Shown: positions 32,116-41,507, numbered from the stretch's first letter. The stretch is DNA of 61,334 nt from Pseudomonadota bacterium (GCA_023450615.1 JAEXGT010000026.1:1-61334), one strand, 5' to 3'. The notes: a model not told the origin generated them from the letters alone. A program made the numbers and translations.

Positions 32116-33018
32116 ATGACCGCCACCATCATCGACGGAAAAGCCTATGCCGAGGGCCTTCGCGCCCGTATCTCGAATGCGGTGAAGGATCTGTCGGCGA
32201 AGGGTGTGGTGCCCGGGCTTGCCGTGGTGATCGTGGGCGAGGATCCCGCAAGCCAGCTCTATGTGAAGAACAAGGCCAAGCAGACGGTGGAAGTGGGCAT
32301 GCGCTCCTTCGAGCACGTGCTGCCTGCCTCCACCTCTCAAGCCGAGCTTTTGAGCCTCGTCGCGCAACTCAATGTGGATCCGGCGGTGGACGGCATTCTC
32401 GTGCAGCTGCCTCTCCCTAAGCAGATCGATGCCCAGAAGGTGATCGAGGCCATCGATCCGGCGAAGGATGTGGACGGCTTCCACCCGATCAACGCGGGCA
32501 AGCTGATGACCGGCGTGCCGGGTCTCGTGTCCTGTACGCCCCTGGGCTGCCTGTTGCTGATCCAGTCCGTGCGCCGGGATCTGGCAGGCCTGAATGCCGT
32601 GGTGGTGGGCCGCTCCAACATCGTCGGCAAGCCGATGGCCCAGCTGCTCATCGCGCAAAGCTGCACGGTCACGGTGGCCCATTCCAAAACCCGGGATCTG
32701 CCTGAGGTCTGCCGTGAGGCCGACATCCTGGTTGCCGCCGTCGGGCGGCCCGAGATGGTCAAGGGCGATTGGGTGAAGCCCGGCGCCATCGTGATCGATG
32801 TGGGCATCAACCGCGTGCCCAATCCCGCTGCAGGCGAGGGCAAGACCAAGGTCGTGGGCGATGTGGCCTATGCGGAGGTTGCGAAGGTGGCGTCCGCCAT
32901 CACGCCGGTCCCCGGCGGCGTCGGCCCCATGACCATCGCCTGCCTGCTGCGCAACACCCTGGAGGCCGCCTGCCTGCGCCGCGGCCTCGCTATGCCGGCT
33001 GTCGATTTTGCCGCCTGA
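32116..33018 (+). CDS. folD: Bifunctional methylenetetrahydrofolate dehydrogenase/cyclohydrolase FolD
   Basis: This 300-residue protein has YVKNKAKQ with the catalytic Lys, VDGILVQLPLP, VDGFHPINAGKL, VVGRSNIVGKP (NADP loop) and TPVPGGVGPMTIA. FolD interconverts 5,10-methylene- and 10-formyl-tetrahydrofolate using NADP, supplying one-carbon units. It is complete and a little longer than the usual ~285. Its TGA stop is directly adjacent to the stop of the convergent lectin-like gene; together they form TGATCA. Confidence 0.96.
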   Translation: MTATIIDGKAYAEGLRARISNAVKDLSAKGVVPGLAVVIVGEDPASQLYVKNKAKQTVEVGMRSFEHVLPASTSQAELLSLVAQLNVDPAVDGILVQLPLPKQIDAQKVIEAIDPAKDVDGFHPINAGKLMTGVPGLVSCTPLGCLLLIQSVRRDLAGLNAVVVGRSNIVGKPMAQLLIAQSCTVTVAHSKTRDLPEVCREADILVAAVGRPEMVKGDWVKPGAIVIDVGINRVPNPAAGEGKTKVVGDVAYAEVAKVASAITPVPGGVGPMTIACLLRNTLEAACLRRGLAMPAVDFAA

Positions 33019-33696
33019 TCAATTCGCGGCGAAGCAATAGAACAGGCCTGCGCCGCCGGTGCTCTTGAGCGCATCCTGGCTGCATCCGCCCCGTGACGGG
33101 TGCGAGGTGTTCCAGGATTTTGCCGGGGGCGAATCGTCCAGGCCCATGCGGTCGTGGTGGCCGAGCATCGCGGTGCCGTCCGCGCCGCTCTTTGTCCAAT
33201 TGCCGCAGGTCATGTCCTGGTTGCCCGCAAAGGCCGTGCCGTCGGCTTGCGTTCCGGTCAGCATGTCGTGCTCGTTGGGCTGATCGCCCCGGCCCTTCAC
33301 CATCGTGCCCTTTTCCGTGAGGGCGGTCTGCTTGTTGAGGTTGTTGTTGGGGCTGTGCAGGTCCGCCACATCCTTGGCGATGACAATACCTTTGGCATTC
33401 TGCCAGGGGCCGCGGCCGATCCGGTCCTTGGCATTGACGGCGGGAGCGCCGCCCATGGCCTGAGTGGAGAGATAAGCCCGCCAGACCTTGCCACGAATGC
33501 CGGCCGCCTCGGCGAGACTCTGGCAATGCCTGTCCGCGCCCTCGAGCCCGCCGAGATCGGCGCCCTTGCCGGAGCCGACGCTGGTGACGAAGAAGCTCGT
33601 CTCGGCAGAGGCCGTCTGCGCTTGAACCGATCCCGGCAAGGCCAAGGCCAAGAGGCCGGTGAAAATCATGGGCGGCAGGCCGGTTGTTCTGTGCAT
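33019..33696 (-). CDS. Secreted lectin/endostatin-like domain protein
   Basis: This 225-residue protein has a signal peptide (about 1-26, ending VQA, then QTAS). The mature part resembles a C-type lectin/collagen-XVIII-endostatin-like fold (GLEGADRHCQSLAEAAG, VWRAYLSTQ, MLTGTQADGTAFAGNQDMTCGNWT) with four Cys likely forming disulfides. Such domains bind carbohydrates or surfaces, but the ligand here is unknown. The first ATG is used; an ATG nine codons later is an alternative. Isolated on its strand, it ends against folD. Confidence 0.75.
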   Translation of the reverse strand: MHRTTGLPPMIFTGLLALALPGSVQAQTASAETSFFVTSVGSGKGADLGGLEGADRHCQSLAEAAGIRGKVWRAYLSTQAMGGAPAVNAKDRIGRGPWQNAKGIVIAKDVADLHSPNNNLNKQTALTEKGTMVKGRGDQPNEHDMLTGTQADGTAFAGNQDMTCGNWTKSGADGTAMLGHHDRMGLDDSPPAKSWNTSHPSRGGCSQDALKSTGGAGLFYCFAAN

Positions 33697-33799
33697 TGTC
33701 TCCTCCTCGGATGGAACTGTTCGATCCCCCTTCCAAAAGACAATTTCAGATGGCGCTTATTCCTCGGTTCACGGTGTCGTGAAGGCGGAGCCCGGAAGC

Positions 33800-34687
33800 T
33801 CAAGTGCCCTGCCGCAAATGCTCGACGAGCTGCCGGGCTGAAGGAGCGAGGTCCTTGAGAGAGCGGATGCAGAGGGTCAAGTCCCGGGCCGCCCAGGAAT
33901 CCTCAAGAGTGACCGGGTGAATGGCCATGGTGCGGGCGGCGCGCTGGGCCGTGGTCTCAGGCACAATGCCGAGGCCCACGCCCGCCTCCACCATGCGGCA
34001 GATGGCATCGAAGCTCCTGAGCTGCACCCTGAGGCGAAGGGGCCTTCCGATCCGGCTGGCCTTGGCCGAGAGGAAGCGCTGGAGGGCGCTGGCCCGGTCG
34101 AGGCCGACGAAATCGTGCTCTAGCACCTCCGTGAAGGCGACGCTCGGGCGGGGGGCGAGGGCGTGATCCTTCGGGACCACCAGCACGAAGCGGTCACTGC
34201 GGAAAGGGTAGGTTTCGAGTTGGCCCGTATCCACCGTGCCCGCCACGATGCCGATATCGCCCACGCCCTCGGCGATCTGGCCCACGATCTCGTCGCTCAG
34301 CCGCTCCTCCAGGTCGATGGAGACTTGCGGATGCTGGGCCAGGAAGGCTCCAAGCGACTCCGGCAGGAACTCCGTGAGGGCGTTGGTGTTGGAGAGAATC
34401 CGGATCTGGCCCGCAAGCCCGCCGGTGAAGGCGCCGAGGTCCTCTCTGAGCTTCTCGGCCTGGGCGAGCAGGGCGCGGGCGTGCTGGAGCAGGGTGCGTC
34501 CGGCCGGGGTCGGGGTAACGCCTGCCCGGGTGCGCAGGAGGAGGGGGGCTCCGAGCGACTTTTCCATGTTGCGGATGCGGGTGCTCGCGGCGGCCAGCGC
34601 CAGATGGGCCCGCTCGGCCCCATGGGTGATGCTGCCCGCCTCGACCACATGGCGGAAGAGGCTCAGGTCGGTCAGATCGAATTGCAT
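33800..34687 (-). CDS. LysR-family transcriptional regulator
   Basis: This 295-residue protein has a LysR helix-turn-helix (about 1-60, FRHVVEAGSITHGAERAHLALAA with variations, IRNMEKSLGAPLLLR) and an effector domain (LVVPKDHALAPRP, VEAGVGLGIVPE). ATG 34687 fits the family N-terminus MQFDLTDLSLFRHVVE; upstream codons are not family-like. It is divergent from sdhC with 201 bp between; whether it controls sdh is not evident. Effector and targets unknown. Confidence 0.9.
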   Translation of the reverse strand: MQFDLTDLSLFRHVVEAGSITHGAERAHLALAAASTRIRNMEKSLGAPLLLRTRAGVTPTPAGRTLLQHARALLAQAEKLREDLGAFTGGLAGQIRILSNTNALTEFLPESLGAFLAQHPQVSIDLEERLSDEIVGQIAEGVGDIGIVAGTVDTGQLETYPFRSDRFVLVVPKDHALAPRPSVAFTEVLEHDFVGLDRASALQRFLSAKASRIGRPLRLRVQLRSFDAICRMVEAGVGLGIVPETTAQRAARTMAIHPVTLEDSWAARDLTLCIRSLKDLAPSARQLVEHLRQGT

Positions 34688-34888
34688 AGTTTCCCTTCGT
34701 CGTTGGCGAAGGGAGATAAGAATAATTAAAAATTGTCCTGTAAGCGAGGGGAGGGCATTCTTCGCGGCTGACGAAGTGTGCCTTTGGTCGTCATCTTGGG
34801 CGGAAGGCGCATTGCGGTGTCCCCGCGCTTCCGTTACGAACCATTCCAAACTACGGGCGACAGGCGTCGCCGATCAGGAGTGAAAGCC

Positions 34889-35284
34889 ATGGCTGAGGCG
34901 AAAGTGGCCCCGCGGCCCTTGTCCCCGCATCTTCAAGTTTACCGGTGGAGCTGGACGATGGCGATGTCCGTCGCTCACCGCATCACGGGCACCGCACTTT
35001 ATGGCGGCATCGCGCTGCTGGCGATCTGGCTCGTGGCCCTGGCCTCCGGCCCCTCGGCCTTCGACGCCGTGCAATGGTTCTTCGGCTCGCCCATCGGATA
35101 CCTGATCCTGTTCGGCTATACCTGGATCCTCATGCACCACATGCTCGGCGGCGTGCGCCACTTGGTTTGGGATTTCGGCTACGGCATGGAAGCCGTCCAG
35201 CGCATCAACATGGCGCGCTTCACCCTCGTCGGCTCGGTCGCGCTTACCCTTGCGATCTGGGTCATCGCCTTCCTCGCATTCTAA
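34889..35284 (+). CDS. sdhC: Succinate dehydrogenase cytochrome b556 subunit
   Basis: This 131-residue membrane protein has three helices and the SdhC motifs RPLSPHLQVYRW, SVAHRITGTALY and HHMLGGVRHLVWD, which contains the likely heme-ligand histidine. It anchors the complex II flavoprotein and iron-sulfur subunits and helps form the ubiquinone site. ATG 34889 follows AGGAGTG. It is the first gene of sdhCDAB, 10 bp before sdhD. Confidence 0.95.
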   Translation: MAEAKVAPRPLSPHLQVYRWSWTMAMSVAHRITGTALYGGIALLAIWLVALASGPSAFDAVQWFFGSPIGYLILFGYTWILMHHMLGGVRHLVWDFGYGMEAVQRINMARFTLVGSVALTLAIWVIAFLAF

Positions 35285-35294
35285 GGAGAGAGCC

Positions 35295-35714
35295 ATGGCC
35301 GACAACAGGGCTGATACCCGCGTTTCCATGCGTACCCCGCTTGCCCGCGTAAAGGGCCTTGGCGCCGCCGGACACGGCGTCGAGCATTGGTGGGTCCACC
35401 GCGTCACGGCGGTGGCGAACGTTCCGCTCATCATCGCTTTCGTGATTATCGTCGCGTCGCTGGCCGCATCGCCGTCCTATCAGGATGCCATCGCCATCAT
35501 CTCGCATCCGCTGATCGCGATCATTCTGCTGCTCGCCGTGCTCTCGGTTGTGAACCACATGCGGCTCGGCATGCAGATCATCATCGAAGATTACGTGCAC
35601 GATAAGGGCTACAAGATCGCAGCTCTCATCGCGAACAATTTCTATGCCGCCATCATCGGCGTGGCGTGCCTCTACGCCATCCTCAAGGTCAGCCTCGGCC
35701 GCATCCTGCTTTAA
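35295..35714 (+). CDS. sdhD: Succinate dehydrogenase hydrophobic membrane anchor subunit
   Basis: This 139-residue anchor has three helices, the GVEHWWVHRVTAVANVPL entry segment and VNHMRLGMQIIIEDYVHD, with the second likely heme-ligand histidine. ATG 35295 has AAGGAGAG upstream. With SdhC it forms the membrane part of complex II. It is followed 11 bp later by sdhA. Confidence 0.94.
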   Translation: MADNRADTRVSMRTPLARVKGLGAAGHGVEHWWVHRVTAVANVPLIIAFVIIVASLAASPSYQDAIAIISHPLIAIILLLAVLSVVNHMRLGMQIIIEDYVHDKGYKIAALIANNFYAAIIGVACLYAILKVSLGRILL

Positions 35715-35725
35715 GGAATTTTCTC

Positions 35726-37549
35726 ATGGCTCAAGCAACGAACGGCGCAGCCATCAACGGCAAGGCCTACAACATCATCGACCACACCTTCGACGTGGTG
35801 GTCGTGGGCGCTGGCGGCGCAGGTCTTCGCGCTACCGTCGGCTGCTCGCAGGCTGGTCTTCGCACCGCCTGCATCACCAAGGTGTTCCCCACCCGCTCGC
35901 ACACGGTAGCGGCGCAGGGCGGCATCTCCGCCTCGCTCGGCAATATGGGCCCGGACGATTGGCGCTGGCACATGTACGATACCGTGAAGGGTTCGGACTG
36001 GCTCGGCGACCAGGACGCCATCGAGTATCTCGTGCGCAACGCGCCCGCCGCCGTCTATGAGCTCGAGCACTGGGGCGTTCCCTTCTCCCGCACGGCGGAA
36101 GGCAAGATCTACCAGCGTCCCTTCGGCGGCATGACCACCGAGTTCGGCAAGGGCACCGCGCAGCGAACCTGCGCCGCCGCCGACCGCACGGGCCACGCGA
36201 TCCTGCACACGCTCTATGGCCAGGCCGTCCGCAACCAGACGAACTTCTTCATCGAGTATTTCGCCCTCGACCTGATGATGGATTCCGACGGCCGCTGCAT
36301 CGGCGTCGTGGCGCTCAACCAGTCCACCGGTGAAATCCACCGCTTCCGCGCCCACATGACGATCCTCGCCACCGGCGGTTACGGACGCGCGTATTTCTCG
36401 GCCACGTCCGCGCACACCTGCACGGGCGACGGCAACGCCATGGTGCTGCGCGCCGGCCTGCCGCTGCAGGACATGGAGTTCGTGCAGTTCCACCCCACCG
36501 GCATCTACGGTTCGGGCTGCCTCATCACCGAGGGCGCGCGCGGCGAGGGCGGTTACCTCACCAATTCGGAAGGCGAGCGCTTCATGGAGCGTTATGCGCC
36601 GTCCGCGAAGGACCTTGCTTCCCGTGACGTCGTGTCCCGCGCGATGACCATGGAGATCCGCGCAGGCCGCGGCGTGGGCAAGAACAAGGACCACATCTAC
36701 CTGCACCTCGACCACCTCGACCCGAAGATCCTGCACGAGCGCCTGCCCGGCATCTCGGAAAGCGCGAAGATCTTCGCGGGTGTCGATGTGACGAAGGAGC
36801 CGATCCCGGTTCTGCCGACCGTGCACTACAACATGGGCGGCATCCCCACGAACTATCACGGCGAAGTGCTGACCCTGAAGAACGGCAACCCCGACACGGT
36901 GGTGCCGGGCCTCATGGCGCTCGGCGAGGCGGCCTGCGTGTCCGTGCACGGCGCGAACCGTCTCGGCTCCAACTCGCTCATCGATCTCGTGGTGTTCGGC
37001 CGCGCGGCTGGCCTGCGCTGCGCCGAGATCCTGGAGCCGAATGCCCGTCACGCGGACCTGCCGAAGAACGCCGACGAGCTCGCACTCTCGCGTCTCGACA
37101 AGTTCCGCTATGCCAACGGCTCGACCTCGACCGCAGAGCTGCGCCTTCAGATGCAGAAGACCATGCAGAACAACTGCGCGGTGTTCCGCACCGGCGAGGT
37201 TCTGGACGAAGGCAAGAAGCTCATCCACGACGTGTGGAACGCCGCCGCCGACATCAAGGTCACGGACCGTTCGCTCATCTGGAACACCGACCTTCTCGAA
37301 ACGCTCGAGTTCGACAACCTCATCGGCCAGGCCGTCGTCACCATGGAAGGCGCGGCCAACCGTCAGGAATCGCGCGGCGCGCATGCCCGCGAGGACTTCT
37401 CCGAGCGCGACGACAAGAACTGGATGAAGCACACGCTGGCATGGCTCGATGACACCTCGCACAAGGTGACTCTCGATTACCGTCCGGTGCACACCTACAC
37501 CATGTCGAACGACATCCAGTACATCGAGCCGAAGGCTCGCGTGTACTAA
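35726..37549 (+). CDS. sdhA: Succinate dehydrogenase flavoprotein subunit
   Basis: This 607-residue subunit has the FAD site VVVVGAGGAGLRATVG near the N-terminus, the covalent-FAD region TRSHTVAAQGG, and substrate-site motifs including FHPTGIYGSGCLITEGARGE and HYNMGGIPTNYHGEV. It oxidises succinate to fumarate in the TCA cycle and respiratory chain. ATG 35726 is chosen because MAQATNGAAINGKAYNIIDH is the usual N-terminal extension; the ribosome site is AAGGAA. Full length for the family. Confidence 0.97.
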   Translation: MAQATNGAAINGKAYNIIDHTFDVVVVGAGGAGLRATVGCSQAGLRTACITKVFPTRSHTVAAQGGISASLGNMGPDDWRWHMYDTVKGSDWLGDQDAIEYLVRNAPAAVYELEHWGVPFSRTAEGKIYQRPFGGMTTEFGKGTAQRTCAAADRTGHAILHTLYGQAVRNQTNFFIEYFALDLMMDSDGRCIGVVALNQSTGEIHRFRAHMTILATGGYGRAYFSATSAHTCTGDGNAMVLRAGLPLQDMEFVQFHPTGIYGSGCLITEGARGEGGYLTNSEGERFMERYAPSAKDLASRDVVSRAMTMEIRAGRGVGKNKDHIYLHLDHLDPKILHERLPGISESAKIFAGVDVTKEPIPVLPTVHYNMGGIPTNYHGEVLTLKNGNPDTVVPGLMALGEAACVSVHGANRLGSNSLIDLVVFGRAAGLRCAEILEPNARHADLPKNADELALSRLDKFRYANGSTSTAELRLQMQKTMQNNCAVFRTGEVLDEGKKLIHDVWNAAADIKVTDRSLIWNTDLLETLEFDNLIGQAVVTMEGAANRQESRGAHAREDFSERDDKNWMKHTLAWLDDTSHKVTLDYRPVHTYTMSNDIQYIEPKARVY

Positions 37550-37564
37550 GGAAGACGAAAAACA

Positions 37565-38347
37565 ATGGCTCAGTTCACTCTTCCCAAGAATTCCCAGTAC
37601 ACCGAGGGCAAGACCTGGCCGAAGCCGGCTGGGGCTTCCAACGTCCAGGAATTCCGCATCTATCGCTGGAACCCGGATGACGGCGCCAATCCGCGCATCG
37701 ACACCTATTATGTCGACCGCGACGATTGCGGTCCGATGGTTCTGGACGCGCTGTTGTGGATCAAGAACAACGTCGACTCGACGCTGGTCTTCCGCCGCTC
37801 CTGCCGCGAAGGCATCTGCGGTTCCTGCGCCATGAACATCATGGGCGGCAACACGCTGGCCTGTACGCTGGGCATCGACGATTGCGCGTCGGATTCGATC
37901 AAGATCTATCCGCTGCCGCATATGCCGGTGCTGAAGGATCTTGTGCCGGATCTCACGAGCTTCTTCGCCCAGCACGCCTCCATCCAGCCCTGGCTGCAGA
38001 CGGAGACGGCGGAGCCGGAGAAGGAATGGCGTCAGACGCCTGAAGAGCGCTCCAAGCTCGATGGCCTCTATGAGTGCATTCTCTGCGCCTGCTGCACCAC
38101 CTCCTGCCCGAGCTATTGGTGGAACGGCGACCGCTTCCTCGGTCCGGCCGCTCTCCTCCAGGCCTATCGCTGGCTCATCGACAGCCGCGACGAGGCTACC
38201 GGCGAGCGCCTCGACAACCTGCATGATCCCTTCCGGCTCTATCGCTGCCACACGATCATGAACTGCGCCAATACCTGCCCCAAGGGCCTGAACCCGGCAA
38301 AGGCGATTGCCGAGGTCAAGAAGATGATGGTGGCGCGCGCCGTCTGA
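37565..38347 (+). CDS. sdhB: Succinate dehydrogenase iron-sulfur subunit
   Basis: This 260-residue subunit carries the [2Fe-2S] cluster cysteines in SCREGICGSCAMNIMG, and the [4Fe-4S] and [3Fe-4S] ligands in CILCACCTTSCPSYWW and CHTIMNCANTCPKGLNP. It moves electrons from SdhA to ubiquinone. It closes sdhCDAB and is followed by an intrinsic terminator. Confidence 0.97.
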   Translation: MAQFTLPKNSQYTEGKTWPKPAGASNVQEFRIYRWNPDDGANPRIDTYYVDRDDCGPMVLDALLWIKNNVDSTLVFRRSCREGICGSCAMNIMGGNTLACTLGIDDCASDSIKIYPLPHMPVLKDLVPDLTSFFAQHASIQPWLQTETAEPEKEWRQTPEERSKLDGLYECILCACCTTSCPSYWWNGDRFLGPAALLQAYRWLIDSRDEATGERLDNLHDPFRLYRCHTIMNCANTCPKGLNPAKAIAEVKKMMVARAV

Positions 38348-38389
38348 TCGGACGAAAAGCCTAGCTTGGCGCTATCGTTTTAATGTAAC

Positions 38390-38429
38390 ACTCCGGGCGT
38401 GACCCTCTGGTTCATTCCCGGAGTTTTTT
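38390..38429 (+). terminator. Terminator of sdhCDAB that abuts the next start codon
   Basis: ACTCCGGG (38390-38397) pairs with CCCGGAGT (38417-38424), followed by T residues 38424-38429, right before ATG 38430. The downstream stem arm contains GGAG (38419-38422), seven bases from that ATG, so the hairpin can hide the ribosome site of the next gene. Confidence 0.75.
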
Positions 38430-38957
38430 ATGCCTATTCTGCTGGCCGTTCTCGGCGCGCTCGGAGCAGCCGCCTTCTGGTACTACCGCCTTCGCGACGT
38501 CGGGAACGCCGCCGGTGAGGTCGTCGATGCAGCTCAGCGCATGCGCGGGGCCTATCGCCGCAAAGCTTTCCGCAAGAAGGCAGAAAGCTCCGCCATCGAG
38601 GCCGTGGACGATCCCGTTGCGGCTGCGGCTGCCATGTTGATCTCTCTTGCCCATGAGCGGGGCGAATTGAGCATAGCGGCGGAAGAGGCCATTAAGGCCG
38701 AGATGCAATATGTGATGGGCGTGCCGAACATCGCAGAGACCTACACCTTCGCCCGGTGGGTTGCTGGTCACACGGACGATCCCAACACCCTGTCACTGAA
38801 ATTCGCCAAGCTCTGGTTGGCGAGGCTCGATGAGGTCCAGCGACAAGACATCTACGACATGGCAAAGCGTGTGAGCGAGGCGGATGGCGAGCCCACATTC
38901 GTTCAAATCGGCGCGCTCAAGGCCTTGAGAGACCGGCTCGGCTTGACTCGCACCTGA
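38430..38957 (+). CDS. Conserved membrane-anchored hypothetical protein
   Basis: This 175-residue protein has one N-terminal membrane helix (about 3-22, ILLAVLGALGAAAFWYYRLR) and a cytoplasmic helical domain. The latter (DDPVAAAAAMLISLAHERGELS, IGALKALRDRLGLT) faintly resembles TerB-like folds, but this is not certain. The start is fixed by the membrane helix; its ribosome site GGAG lies in the stem of the sdh terminator. Function unknown. Confidence 0.75.
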   Translation: MPILLAVLGALGAAAFWYYRLRDVGNAAGEVVDAAQRMRGAYRRKAFRKKAESSAIEAVDDPVAAAAAMLISLAHERGELSIAAEEAIKAEMQYVMGVPNIAETYTFARWVAGHTDDPNTLSLKFAKLWLARLDEVQRQDIYDMAKRVSEADGEPTFVQIGALKALRDRLGLTRT

Positions 38958-39031
38958 TCTCTGCCATTTCAGGAGGTCTGAAAAGACCAAGGCAAGAATC
39001 GATTCCTTTGCTCTGAAAAGTACCTGCTGCG

Positions 39032-39643
39032 ATGATCGACATGAAATCCCGGGCCTATGCCCTGACCGTTACCCTCTGCGCCGCCTTGGCGCTGGGCGCC
39101 TGCTCGTCATCGAGACTGGGCGGATCGCCGGGCCGCGGCGCGATGGCGGCACCCATGCCCGATCCTGTCGAGGCCGTGCCGTCCGGGCCGGTCGAATCCG
39201 CGCCTCTTGCTCCCATCGAGGGCCAGCCCCTGCCGCCGATTGCCGGTGCGCCGGCTCCCCTGGGCTCGGGGCTGGTGCCTCCCGCCGGTGGAACGGATCT
39301 CGCTGGCCTGCCGCCTGCTCCTCCGCCGGGCGCTTCTGCTCCCGCAGCACCGGTTGCGCCCACCAGCCGCACGGCTGTCGTGGGGAATTGGTCCGCGCGC
39401 GATGCTTCCGGTAATTCCTGCCGCATCCAGCTTTCAAGCTCGCCCGCGCTCGATCTTTATCGTGCGTCGGCCTCAGGCTGCTCCAACCAGGATCTGTCGA
39501 AGGTCAATGCGTGGGATTACCGGGACGGCGAGGTCTATCTCTACCAGACTGGCGGTTCGGTGGCGGCGCGCCTTCGCGGCTCCTCGTCGGCACTCTCCGG
39601 GGTGCTCGCCAAGTCCGGCGCTCCGCTGTCGCTCTCGCGATAG
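39032..39643 (+). CDS. Omp19/Inh-like outer-membrane lipoprotein
   Basis: This 203-residue lipoprotein has a signal peptide with lipobox LGAC (Cys near residue 24), a long Pro/Ala-rich linker (about 30-110) and a C-terminal AprI/Inh-type beta-barrel domain (VVGNWSARDASGNSCRIQL, YRASASGCSNQDLSKVNAW). Brucella Omp19 has this layout and inhibits proteases. ATG 39032 is used; another at 39041 is possible. It would sit at the outer membrane. Stand-alone gene between the sdh region and zapE. Confidence 0.8.
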   Translation: MIDMKSRAYALTVTLCAALALGACSSSRLGGSPGRGAMAAPMPDPVEAVPSGPVESAPLAPIEGQPLPPIAGAPAPLGSGLVPPAGGTDLAGLPPAPPPGASAPAAPVAPTSRTAVVGNWSARDASGNSCRIQLSSSPALDLYRASASGCSNQDLSKVNAWDYRDGEVYLYQTGGSVAARLRGSSSALSGVLAKSGAPLSLSR

Positions 39644-39699
39644 CAGCCCTGACAACAAGTCATTTGCGCTCGGATGAGTGGAACGGTATCGGTTGATCC

Positions 39700-40881
39700 G
39701 TGACCGACACCTTCCATCCCCCGCAATCCATCACCGCACGTTATGACGCGCTCGTTGCCTCGGGCGCCATCGAGCGCGATCCCGCACAGGTGAAGCTGCT
39801 GCGTCAGCTCGAAGCGCTGGCCGAGAGCCTCGGCAGCTATCGCCTCGCCCGCAAGCCCAGTGCCCTGGGATGGCTGTTCGGGAAGAAGAACCCCGCGCCG
39901 CCGAAGGGCCTTTATGTCTGGGGCTCGGTCGGGCGTGGCAAGACCATGCTCATGGATCTGTTCTTCGAGGCGCTGCCGGTGAAGCGCAAGCGCCGGGTCC
40001 ATTTCCACGCCTTCATGGCCGATGTGCACGAGCGCATCCACGATTTCAGGCAGAAGCTGAAGACCGGCGAGGTGAAGGGCGACGATCCGATCGCCCCGGT
40101 CGCCGAAGCCCTGGCGGAACAGGCCTGGGTTCTCTGCTTCGACGAATTCACCGTCACCGACATCGCTGATGCGATGATTTTAGGGAGATTGTTCACGGCG
40201 CTCTTCTCCCATGGGGTTGTGGTGGTCGCCACCTCCAACGTGGAGCCGCAGCATCTCTATGAGGGCGGCCTCAACCGTTCGCTCTTCCTGCCCTTCATCG
40301 ACCTGTTGCAGGAGCGGATGAGCGTCCTGAAGCTCGAATCCCGAACGGATTTCCGGCTGGAGAAGCTCGCGGGCAGTCCGGTGTTCTACGCGCCAGCTGA
40401 TGGGCATTCCCACGCGGCGCTCAACCGCGCTTTCAAGAGCCTGACGGGCCGCGAGCAGGGCAAGTCCGTGACGCTCACCGTCAAAGGCCATCCCGTCGAG
40501 GTGCCTCAGGCGGCAAGCGGCGTAGCGCGCTTCTCCTTCGAGGATCTGTGCTCGAAGCCGCTCGGCGCCGCCGATTACCTGACGATTGCCGACGAGTTCG
40601 AAACGGTCATTCTCGAGAATATCCCGAGGATGAACTTCGAGCGCCGCAACGAAGCCAAGCGTTTCATCATGCTGGTCGATGCATTCTACGATGCGAAGGT
40701 GAAACTGCTCGCCTCGGCGGAGGCCGAGGTTCATGAACTCTATCAGGCGGATACAGGACGCGAGGCCTTCGAATTCGACCGCACGGTATCTCGCCTCATC
40801 GAGATGCGCTCCGAGGAATATCTCTCCCTGCCGCATGGGCGGGAGGAATCCGGCAGTTCCGAGGGGCTTGTCGAGACATGA
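39700..40881 (+). CDS. zapE: AFG1/ZapE-family cell-division ATPase
   Basis: This 393-residue ATPase has Walker A GSVGRGKTMLMD, VHFHAFMADVHERIH, Walker B LCFDEFTVTDIADAM and VATSNVEPQHLYEGGLNRSLF, all typical of the AFG1/ZapE family. ZapE associates with the division septum in bacteria and its mitochondrial homologue AFG1 with membrane protein turnover. GTG 39700 is the start. It lies upstream of mdh and the suc genes, a usual Rhizobiales place. It ends in ATGA overlap with the TetR gene. Confidence 0.92.
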   Translation: MTDTFHPPQSITARYDALVASGAIERDPAQVKLLRQLEALAESLGSYRLARKPSALGWLFGKKNPAPPKGLYVWGSVGRGKTMLMDLFFEALPVKRKRRVHFHAFMADVHERIHDFRQKLKTGEVKGDDPIAPVAEALAEQAWVLCFDEFTVTDIADAMILGRLFTALFSHGVVVVATSNVEPQHLYEGGLNRSLFLPFIDLLQERMSVLKLESRTDFRLEKLAGSPVFYAPADGHSHAALNRAFKSLTGREQGKSVTLTVKGHPVEVPQAASGVARFSFEDLCSKPLGAADYLTIADEFETVILENIPRMNFERRNEAKRFIMLVDAFYDAKVKLLASAEAEVHELYQADTGREAFEFDRTVSRLIEMRSEEYLSLPHGREESGSSEGLVET

Positions 40882-41507
40882 AGCGGGCGCAGGGCACTCA
40901 ACGGATCGTGGAATCCGATGTCCCGGCCGATGCCCGACTGCTCGCCATTGCCGCCGACCAGCTCAAACAGATCGGCCCCAAGCACGTCACCGTGGTCAGC
41001 ATCGCCGACGCGGCCGGTATGACCCATGCCAATGTCTACCGCTACTTTGCCTCCAAGGCGGCGCTCATCGATGCGGTGGCAGGCCAGTGGCTGCGGCGGA
41101 TGGAGGCGATCATCGCCGACATCGCGGATTCCCCCGACCCAGCGGACGATAAACTGGAGCGCCTGATCCAGGCCTGGGCCCGTACCCACCGGGAGCTCCT
41201 TCGGGAGGACCGGCACCTCTTCGACGTCTATTGCTCGGCCACCGAGACCTCCCGAGCGCTCGTGCGCAAGCATCGATCCCGGATGAGGGTGCTGATCGAG
41301 CGGGTGCTCGACGAGGGTATCGTGACCGGGAAATTCGACCCTCGGGATCGCGAGAGGGCGCTCGCCTTCATCAGCGATGCGGTCTATCGTTTCATCAATC
41401 CTCTGACCGTGCGCCTCGACGCGGACGTCCCTCAGGATATCCTGGACCAGCGGCTGGCAGCCATGATCCGGGTCGTTCTTCGCTCTCTGGAGATGGGCGT
41501 CGTATAG
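40878..41507 (+). CDS. TetR-family transcriptional regulator
   Basis: This 209-residue protein has a TetR helix-turn-helix at about 20-60 (VTVVSIADAAGMTHANVYRYFASKAALIDAV) and an all-helical ligand domain. It overlaps zapE by ATGA, so translation is coupled, an unusual pairing for a TetR protein. No divergent target gene is adjacent. Ligand and targets are unknown. Confidence 0.88.
   Translation: MKRAQGTQRIVESDVPADARLLAIAADQLKQIGPKHVTVVSIADAAGMTHANVYRYFASKAALIDAVAGQWLRRMEAIIADIADSPDPADDKLERLIQAWARTHRELLREDRHLFDVYCSATETSRALVRKHRSRMRVLIERVLDEGIVTGKFDPRDRERALAFISDAVYRFINPLTVRLDADVPQDILDQRLAAMIRVVLRSLEMGVV

Noticed and set aside
33016..33021. Palindrome TGATCA shared by the stops of folD and the lectin-like gene
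   Set aside because: It is a neat coincidence of two adjacent convergent stop codons with no further structure.
35711..38251. An 846-codon minus-strand open frame
   Set aside because: Antisense to sdhA and sdhB; explained by codon bias.
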